From the NCBI GenBank assembly GCA_036245525.1, contig BTPG01000007.1:164819476-164883475 (forward strand): 64,000 nucleotides of DNA. Reading direction: 5' to 3'. Positions 55,766 to 64,000 of the stretch are shown piece by piece. This DNA comes from Semisulcospira habei (taxonomy: Eukaryota > Mollusca > Gastropoda > Semisulcospiridae). Every line of letters starts with the position of its first letter. Positions within the stretch are counted from its first letter, which is position 1. Position numbers and translations under genes: made by a program. Under the pieces are notes generated by a model. It searched no databases. It saw nothing but the letters and a program-made list of their open reading frames with translations, and was not told the DNA's origin.

Positions 55766-56447
55766 GACTCGTGTTCTTTTTTATTCTCGGCTGTGATGAG
55801 ATTAACATCCATTGGGAATTTGTTTCTGAAACATGACTCCGTTTTAATAAAACTCACAAAGAGATTATAATTATGACGGAGAAAAACTACCAGCGCGTTA
55901 CCGACCGTCGACATTACAGAGAAATTATATTATCTGAAAATGTAATACTCATAAGGACAGAACCTTAATTAATTTTAAGACGGGGGAAAATAGATTGAAA
56001 AGCTGACCTGATGAAAACCTCTTCGTGTGAACTAAGTAGGATTAAGTTACAAAACTATCATACCATGGCCCTTGATATAAAAAAAATTATAATAATAAAT
56101 ATTTTTTTAATTCGTGTCAGAGGGGAAAAACTCCCCCACATCATTTAAATCACTTTTGTTTCTCGTGTATACGTTAATCTTTTTTTTTTTTTATTGAGCT
56201 CACCTCATTTTCAAGGGTATGTGATACCAACCAATTTCAGATCTGACATCACCCTTGAACTATCATGGTCGATTCACCCCTTACTGTAGTGTGTCCGGGT
56301 TGCATAGTCTATGTCTTAGCTTAAAGCCACACTGAGACATCCAGTGTGACCTTCAAGCATCAAACGACAGGAAGAAGGTCCGTCGTTAATAGCGACCCAC
56401 TCCGGGCAGTAAAGGGTTAATAGTTGTATGCCTTTATACACTGAGGG
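55766..56447. other. Gene-free stretch with an H2 half-copy
   Basis: GACATCACCCTTGAACTATC then ATGGTCGATTC at 56240-56272 is the right half of H2, its left half having been lost. GGGTTAA occurs at 56414-56420. Nothing else recognised. Confidence 0.5.
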
Positions 56448-56525
56448 AAAAATGAAATGCGACATTTTTGGAATCATCGGAAACGCTGTAGCGTTTCCGA
56501 TGATTCCAAAAATGCCGCATTTTCT
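56448..56525. mobile_element. Palindrome with ATTTTTGGAATCATCGGAAA arms (H10)
   Basis: Near-perfect hairpin about GCTGTAGC, single-copy in this window. Confidence 0.75.
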
Positions 56526-56605
56526 TCTATATGTTAGATGTTAATACGTCCTTGATAAATGTTCATAGTATGTTTATTTTGTGCAATAATACTGGAAAAA
56601 ATAGC

Positions 56606-57232
56606 GAACTTACATTATGAAGCTGAAATGAACTTACGTTATGAAGCTGAAATGAACTTACATTATGAAGCTGAAATGAACTTACATTATGAAGCTGAAA
56701 TGAACTTACATTATGAAGCTGAAATGAACTTACATTATGAAGCTGAAATGAACTTACATTATGAAGCTGAAATGAACTTACGTTATGAAGCTGAAATGAA
56801 CTTACATTATGAAGCTGAAATGAACTTACATTATGAAGCTGAAATGAACTTACATTATGAAGCTGAAATGAACTTGCATTATGAAGCTGAAATGAACTTG
56901 CATTATGAAGCTGAAGTGAACTTACATTATGAAGCTGAAATGAACTTACATTATGAAGCTGAAATGAACTTACATTATGAAGCTGAAATGAACTTACATT
57001 ATGAAGCTGAAATGAACTTACATTATGAAGCTGAAATGAACTTACATTATGAAGCTGAAATGAACTTACATTATGAAGCTGAAATGAACTTACATTATGA
57101 AGCTGAAATGAACTTGCATTATGAAGCTGAAATGAACTTGCATTATGAAGCTGAAATGAACTTACATATGAAGCTGAAATGAACTTACATTATGAAGCTG
57201 AAATGAACTTACATTATGAAGCTGAAATGTCG
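56606..57232. repeat. 24-bp tandem repeat, about 26 copies
   Basis: ATGAACTTACATTATGAAGC plus TGAA repeats every 24 bp, so one frame is open and reads NLHYEAEM again and again. One unit near 57165 lacks two bases and breaks the frame. The lack of selection on frame and of splice sites argues for a minisatellite, not a gene. Confidence 0.95.
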
Positions 57233-57309
57233 TAAAATGAAAACATGTTTTGCTCTTCCTCTCCTTTGCACACAGGAGACTTCTTACGTTACGAACAAGT
57301 GGCAGTGGA

Positions 57310-57565
57310 AACCTCTGTTGCATGTGTCCACAGTGGAAAACCTCTGGTACGTGTGTCCACAGTGGAAAACCTCTGTTACGTGTGTCCACAATGGAAAACC
57401 TCTGTTACGTGTGTCCACAGTGGAAAACCTCTGTTACGTGTGTCCACAATGGAAAACCTCTGTTACGTGTGTCCACAGTGGAAAACCTCTGTTACGTGTG
57501 TCCACAGTGGAAAACCTCTGTTACGTGTGTCCACAGTGGAAAACCTCTGTTACGTGTGTCCACTC
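57310..57565. repeat. 29-bp tandem repeat, about 8 copies
   Basis: GTGTCCACAGTGGAAAACCT plus CTGTTACGT repeats every 29 bp. Because 29 is not a multiple of 3, all three frames run through a 29-residue super-repeat, giving three overlapping open frames. Confidence 0.95.
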
Positions 57566-57954
57566 ACATGGATTGTGAAAAGAGGGGAAGAAAAGCTTAG
57601 CTGAAATAAGACAACTTTGATAACGGGTGTATCGGCGAAATTTAGCCGTCAAAGCCCGCCATGGATCAGATCGCTTTAAATTATTCAGTGCATCTGCAGT
57701 CTTTTGTGTTTTTATTTTCCACATTTTGAAATTGATTTGCTATGTGATTAATAGCTATTTCGCACACAATATCCCAAATAAAAGTAAAAATTTGGAACAC
57801 GGACCCGTCATTGATATCCTGTTTTACAAAAAACAAAACATGCACGCAGTTACGTCCCTTTGAAGTCCCACGCACTGCGTCTTTCACGCCCGGCGGCAAC
57901 TCGGGGAAATTGATCAACTATGAATCGAGGGTAACCGCTGTTTTTTTTAAGTAG

Positions 57955-57956
<2 letters not shown>

Positions 57957-58006
<50 letters not shown>
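57957..58006. repeat. (GA)n microsatellite
   Basis: 50 bp of GA followed by a G-rich stretch to 58055. Confidence 0.97.
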
Positions 58007-58008
<2 letters not shown>

Positions 58009-58490
58009 GGAGGGCCGTGGGGTAGGGGGGGGGAGGGAGCCGGGGGAAGGTGGGGGGGATGGTCGTGTCTGATTTTAATACTGCAGCGAATGTCGGGATC
58101 GTTAGCCTATCCACGTGACCTCTCACCCAAGGCTTGAAAAATCGTGGACAATTTCGTAACACTGGACAGTGTACACAAGGTACATTTCAACAGAGGACAG
58201 TGTACACGGGGTACAGTGTCCGTAAACGTATACGTAATTACTACTAGTGACCACTTCAGCGTCACTGCAAGCCAAGCTTTTTTTTTTTAATGGTGTACTA
58301 CGAAAATACTCGAATGAGGACAAAGAGAGAAAATGACCAGACAAAAAAAAATGAGATAGCCTGAATGAGAAACAACAAAGAAACGCAAAACGAGAAAAAA
58401 AGAAATAAAACGGGATGCGTGGGTGCGTGTGTATGTTTGCGTGTGGAGGGGGAAGGAGCCGAAAGAGATATACACTGACCGACAAACTCG
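58007..58490. other. Stretch without a recognised gene
   Basis: ACAGTGTACACAAGGTACAT and ACAGTGTACACGGGGTACAG (58164 and 58198) form a short direct repeat. Otherwise nothing. Confidence 0.45.
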
Positions 58491-58550
58491 TGTGCTGGTC
58501 TGTGATTGTGGACCTTACGGCTGTCAGCCGTAAGGTCCACAATCACAGAC

Positions 58551-58556
<6 letters not shown>
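58491..58556. mobile_element. H3 foldback element, near-perfect
   Basis: TGTGCTGGTCTGTGATTGTG ... CACAATCACAGACCAGCACA about GGCTGTCAGCC; the right end merges into the (CA)n tract at 58555-58613. Confidence 0.85.
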
Positions 58557-58618
<62 letters not shown>

Positions 58619-58625
58619 GCACAGA
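58557..58625. repeat. (CA)n microsatellite
   Basis: Starts directly at the end of the H3 palindrome. Confidence 0.97.
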
Positions 58626-59040
58626 CAGTCAGCGACAGGGAGACACACTCAACAAGAACTCGAAGTTAGGAACACTTCTAGGAACCTTCCATCTCGGTAG
58701 CCGTGTGGATTTTGTGTTCATTTACCTTTAGCTTCCGTCTATCGAGATCGCAGGCGAAAATAAGTTCAAATTAGAAGCAGTAACTTACACGAGTTTTCAC
58801 CAAGAGCTGCGTAATCGACTGGATTAGAATCCCAAAAATAAAGATACCCTGGTTTTGTCATTCTACCGTATTGAAAATACAGCAAACTTTGAGACGGGGT
58901 TGGTCGGAGCACGTTTCTTAGCATGCAAATGACGAACATAGGCGGGCACAAATCAGACTCTGACAGTGAAGTCACACGAAAAAAATTACATCATGCCTCC
59001 GAACCGCGCTGTTGAACGTACATTTGGCAGGAAACGCCGC

Positions 59041-59213
<173 letters not shown>

Positions 59214-59339
59214 GAGTTTCTCCTGTGTCTGTGTACCTACAGGTATGAAAATTTAGGAAATGCTTCCTTCAAGATGTATCTCGGAGTACTTTTCAGCATT
59301 TTTAGATTGGATTACTCATTAAAAAGAAAAATTGCCGTT

Positions 59340-60300
<961 letters not shown>

Positions 60301-60660
60301 GGGATGAAATCCTCATCTTGTTTTAAATTAGTCATGGCATTTTTACAACTCTCTATTCTGCATTCTGCAAGCCATCATTTATTTGTCTTTTCGACACGAG
60401 CTTTATTCCACACTGACGAAGAAGGAGAGACACATGTCATGATGGTTTAACAGTAGTGCCAGATTGTTCTAAAAGAACTACCCTTATCACTGCCCTTGAA
60501 CTCTCACGACTGGTTTGTCTCACACACCTTGTACACAGTCTTCATAAACATCTCCTCTAACTCATTTGCGACAAGCCGTGTCCCGCGGATACAAGGCATC
60601 AAGCCGGATGTGGCTGGTCACAAATAGTTAAAGTCGAAATCATTATACGGTGTGGTTCAG
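60301..60660. other. Gene-free stretch with a decayed H2 copy
   Basis: CATGATGGTTTAACAGTAGT and CTGCCCTTGAACTCTCACGA (60437-60513) are H2-like; CTAACTCATTTGCGACAAGC at 60558 resembles H4 ends. Confidence 0.5.
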
Positions 60661-60751
60661 TTAACCTTTGGCTGTCGGTGGCGCTTTTCATCGAGGTGAT
60701 TCCTGCCGAAATCACCTTGACGAAAAGCGCTACTGACAGCTAATGGGTTAA
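60661..60751. mobile_element. H6 foldback element with TTAA ends
   Basis: TTAACCTTTGGCTGTCGGTG ... CTGACAGCTAATGGGTTAA about TTCCTGCCGAA; sister of 32197-32288. Confidence 0.8.
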
Positions 60752-60882
60752 TTCTAAGGCGAGAAAATCCTTCACGCTGTTTACGTTACAAAATCCTGTG
60801 GTAACGTTTACTTCTCCATGATGGCAACCAAAGCTTAGGCAGACAATTTATATTATGTATGTCGTAAATCGCATAGTTGCGG

Positions 60883-60953
60883 GGGGGGGGGGGGGGGAGG
60901 TGGGGGGCGGGGGGAGGGGGGCCGGGGGGGGAGCCGGGGGGGGGGGGCTAGTG
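60883..60953. repeat. G-rich tract
   Basis: Seven G runs of five or more in 70 bp, followed by the right half of an H1 hairpin (CTATGCATCTTG). Confidence 0.9.
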
Positions 60954-61033
60954 TGAACCTATGCATCTTGTGGACACCACGCATTTCTAGGGACGGCTGG
61001 GCCGGGGCTCATTGGTAGTGTTGAACTGATTAA

Positions 61034-61247
61034 TTAACTCATTCTACCCCATCACCGAAACCCCCAAATTTTGCCGTTGTCCTCTGAAGGCTGCATTGAA
61101 GTGCAGGGCACGGATCGACCATGATAGTTCAAGGGTGATGCCAGAATCGCTTGGCGCCCATAGGCGCCAAGCGATTCTGGCATCGCCCTTGAACTATCAT
61201 GGTCCATCCTTATCTTGCTGTGGTTCCTCTGGGGTAGAATGAGTTAA
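61034..61247. mobile_element. Intact 214-bp H2 foldback element with TTAA ends
   Basis: TTAACTCATTCTACCCCATC ... CTGGGGTAGAATGAGTTAA; core 61112-61206. Confidence 0.85.
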
Positions 61248-61477
61248 CAAGGACGTCAGAAACACAATCTGCGACCACTAGCAGTGAAGGGGTTAACTGC
61301 AGCGAGTGTGTATGACAATACAATGTCAAGCGCACAGGAAAAAAAAGCTGGTAGTACTTGACTATTGTATAATACAGGACTATTTGCAATTGTGTCACTA
61401 TAACGGAAAGTCACAGGAAATACCTGGTAGTCATTCGCTGTTGCCCTCAAGACAGACGAAATATTCTTGCGTTCAAG

Positions 61478-61536
61478 TGTCTGGTTTTAGACCTTACGGT
61501 TAACGCCATAAGATCCAAAATCACAGACCAGCGCAC
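61478..61536. mobile_element. H3 foldback element
   Basis: GTGTCTGGTTTTAGACCTTA ... AAATCACAGACCAGCGCAC. Confidence 0.7.
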
Positions 61537-62139
61537 AGTTAATTATATACAGTAAATAGAACAAACTACGCACTACAAATGTTATTGTTGTCGTCGTTGT
61601 GAATGTTGTCGTTGACTTAGCGATAGTGCAGCATTGGCAAGAATATATCTTCCATCGGTCATTCATGTAAGAAACGATAAATAATGATTAATAAATGAAC
61701 AGCATTTGATACAATTATTGTACTATGAAAATTAAGATTACTTACGCACCCTGAAATTAATAGCGTAGATTATAAACTAACTTACAACAATCTCATCCAA
61801 GAAAAAAATAGTCGCATCCAATAAATTTTAACAGACACCCAAAATAATAATGATAATAATAAATTTTTAAAAAAATGAACAGAACAAAAATTCCCCACCT
61901 TTGGAAATGTCTACAGTGGTTGACTTGTGCAGATCTACCAACAAACAGCCAAAGTCAGAAAATATAGTCCTACTGACAATGTTGTTATCAAGTCTCCTAT
62001 ATACACACAGGCACACACCTCCGAAGTTGAACGGAAAATGAAAGAATGGCTATGCTACCTAGACCTAAGTCTACTGAGTGTAAGGAATATAGGCTCTGTT
62101 TATGCGACAGCATGCGGACTCCCAAGTAAGAGGCGTTAT
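61537..62139. other. Stretch without a recognised gene
   Basis: AT-rich, nothing recognised. Confidence 0.5.
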
Positions 62140-62790
62140 GCCAAAGGCGCCCGGCACAGACTCACGTTAGGCCAAAGGCACCCGTTGAATGTGCGCTGAC
62201 GCCACGGAAATAGATTACTATTGTTTGAGTGAGTGAGCCCCCTCGTGGGCCCGGTACCTGGGTACAGACTCACTTTAGGCAAAACGGGACTCCGTGAACG
62301 TTCGCTGATGTAGTGTGTATGGTTTGTTGGAGAGAGTCCTCTCGCAGGCCTGGTACAGTTAGACCAGACGTTTTCAAATGCGCACAGATGCAATACTGAG
62401 TAGTAAGGTTACAGTTCTCGTCGAACGACTCACAACAACAAACGTCATCGAAGTCACACCGCGGATAGCCAGCTTCTGCTATAAGCATAGACAACACCCC
62501 AAACATCTCCAAGAGGCATAGATCCTCATGCGCCCGGAGGGCGCATGAGGATCTATGCCTCTTGGAGATGTCAGAGTGTTGTCTGTGCGTATGGTCCAAG
62601 CTCATCATAGTTATACGCCGAGATTTCGCTCTTGCTCGTTGCTGGGAGTGACTGGTATCAAAGACAATACATTGACTTTGCTGGTATCAAACGAAACGTA
62701 CTGGTGATTCTGTACCGCGGGGCCTGCGAGGGTTCACTCACATTGAGTCTGTACCGCACGCACGAGGGCTCACGCTGGGTAACTGTATTA
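62140..62790. mobile_element. Large eroded foldback element centred on an H1 hairpin
   Basis: The central palindrome (62503-62571) is flanked by inverted ATAGACAACACCCC/GTGTTGTCTGTGC. Farther out, GTGAGCCCCCTCGTGGGC with GTACAGACTCACTTTAGG on the left pairs with rough complements at 62705-62775. The left arm also holds about three diverged ~100-bp repeats (GCCCGGCACAGACTCACGTT at 62149; GTACAGACTCACTTTAGG at 62260). Related to 18921-19163. Confidence 0.6.
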
Positions 62791-63236
62791 GTGCATCAGA
62801 ACGTAGAAATGGCAGGGGAACAACTACATAGAATTTTTTGAAAGACTAAAGATAAACTTTATACTTTTAATTTTGACTCTAGTTTTTTTTGTCTTTCTTT
62901 TTTTAAACGTCAAACTAACTTTCCAAACACATGAAAATGTCTTGACGTCGTGACGTAAAAGGAAGAAGAAGAAAACTTTAAGGAAATAAAGAAATACACG
63001 GGAAAACAAGAAAAAGGCACGACATAGGCCATATATAGATATAATGGTGTTCAGTCCAAATGTTCCCCGATCATCTCGCTTGCTCAAGGGACATAAATAG
63101 AATTCAGCAACAGTACAAACACCAGGTGAGGCTACTGTGTATGTACTGTATCTACAAGCGCTTCCTTCAACTTTGATTTGCGATTTATAATCCTGTAGAC
63201 TGAAATTACAACGATGATAGGTGGCTTTTTTTAGCT

Positions 63237-63277
<41 letters not shown>

Positions 63278-63529
63278 GGTACCATTCCATGTTTCAGTTG
63301 TGTAATAGTTATCTTCTGGGCTTTTCCCGAATGGCAGAAAACGGCGTCATAGCAGTAAACGGCGCCTGAGTAATCAATGTGCAGGATATGTATATATTCA
63401 AATTCACTAGACCAGACGCATAATATCTGTTTTATTTGATTTCGTCTAATTCATATCTATTTTATTTGATTACTTGAATTTATGTCTTTTCGTCGCCAGG
63501 GACAATAGGGAAATGGTTCTACCCATGAT
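62791..63529. other. Gene-free stretch with a poly(T) tract
   Basis: T run at 63239-63273; otherwise nothing recognised. Confidence 0.5.
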
Positions 63530-63598
63530 AGTTCAAGGGTAGTGCCAGATTAGCTCGGTGCCTTCTAGGCGACGAGCTAATCTGGCACTACCCTTGAA
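63530..63598. mobile_element. H2 foldback core
   Basis: TTCAAGGGTAGTGCCAGATT ... AATCTGGCACTACCCTTGAA. Confidence 0.75.
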
Positions 63599-63936
63599 AA
63601 TTCCTGATCAAATGCGAAGGCAAAATGCAGAAGCTCCAAGCTAAATCATGCACTGCTTCCTATAACGAGCCATCTCAGTCAATCCTGCGAAATCGGGTAT
63701 TCAAGCACTACTCTTCCGATATATATCACGGTCGAATGCAGACGACTTGGGGATTTGCCGGTGGGAAACGTTTGGCTTTGCGTGCTAAACTGAAACATCG
63801 AAACAGGACTGTCGAACTATCTAAATACCTTGATAAGCTTGTTCTGCAATAGTCCAAATTCTGTTGCCGGGTAGTCACACTCTCAGCCCTAAGCAACACT
63901 CTCGATTTAAGGAGCAGACGAAGCCGGTCATGAGTG
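63599..63936. other. Stretch with an unassigned 75-codon open frame
   Basis: Plus-strand open frame 63625-63852 ends KRLALRAKLKHRNRTVELSK-YLDKLVLQ. It is basic and helical-looking with no family I recognise and no splice context, so I would not call it a gene from this window alone. Confidence 0.25.
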
Positions 63937-64000
63937 GCAAGAAATATAGATTTTCATGAGCCCCTGCGACTGCAGGGGCTTATGAGAATCTATGTCTCTT
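63937..64000. mobile_element. H1 foldback element, cut by the window end
   Basis: GCAAGAAATATAGATTTTCA ... GAATCTATGTCTCTT. Confidence 0.75.

Noticed and set aside
56559..57182. 207-codon repeat protein
   Set aside because: 24-bp minisatellite; one unit breaks the frame and no homology or gene context is visible.

Overview
This is animal nuclear DNA. It has spliced genes with GT-AG introns of hundreds of bases to about 9 kb, dense microsatellites, tRNA-derived SINEs, several decayed LINEs and a very large number of short palindromic (foldback) elements. The protein families and the repeat style (SINE tails reading CGGCGTTAAACCCAAATAAC, (AAT)n-tailed elements) suggest a mollusc, probably a gastropod. 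That is an inference and was not checked against any database.

Two protein-coding genes are visible, both on the minus strand. The larger runs from 44971 down to about 12107. It is a monoamine neurotransmitter:sodium symporter of the SLC6 family, closest to the serotonin transporter. I could place 12 exons with matching splice phases and one candidate last exon (12301-12107). Joined, the 12 secure exons give exactly 865 codons, with all 12 membrane segments, the TM1 aspartate that binds amines, the Na+/Cl- site residues, and an unusually long cytosolic N-terminus of about 346 residues. Intron 1 appears to use a GC-AG splice pair. The smaller gene lies downstream (6297 to 2809, 5' end not found). 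It is a MOSPD2-like protein with an MSP domain (FFAT-motif binding, ER contact sites) and a membrane anchor; upstream and downstream exons join in phase.

Everything else is repeats. From low to high coordinate: minisatellites and palindromes (1-2.8 kb); the MOSPD2-like gene (2.8-6.3 kb); GT/G-rich sequence and a 105-bp array (6.3-10.2 kb); foldbacks, a SINE nested in a foldback and a PIF/Harbinger-like MITE (10.2-13.6 kb); SLC6 exons 12 to 2 (13.6-35.1 kb) interleaved with a 2.5-kb 25-bp satellite, a 505-bp second MITE copy, a 2.6-kb LINE and many foldbacks; the long intron 1 (35.1-43.8 kb) with LINE pieces, SINEs and microsatellites; exon 1 (43.8-45.0 kb); a decayed LINE with reverse transcriptase and RNase H (45.3-48.4 kb); and a gene-free tail (48.4-64 kb) of LINE fragments, arrays and foldbacks.

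The most notable pattern is that many of the palindromic elements end in TTAA followed by C(C/T)C(A/T/C)TT-like bases and come in at least six sequence families. They look like a radiation of piggyBac-type foldback MITEs. Several tandem arrays appear to have grown out of these elements, most clearly the 25-bp satellite, which sits inside the two arms of one hairpin.
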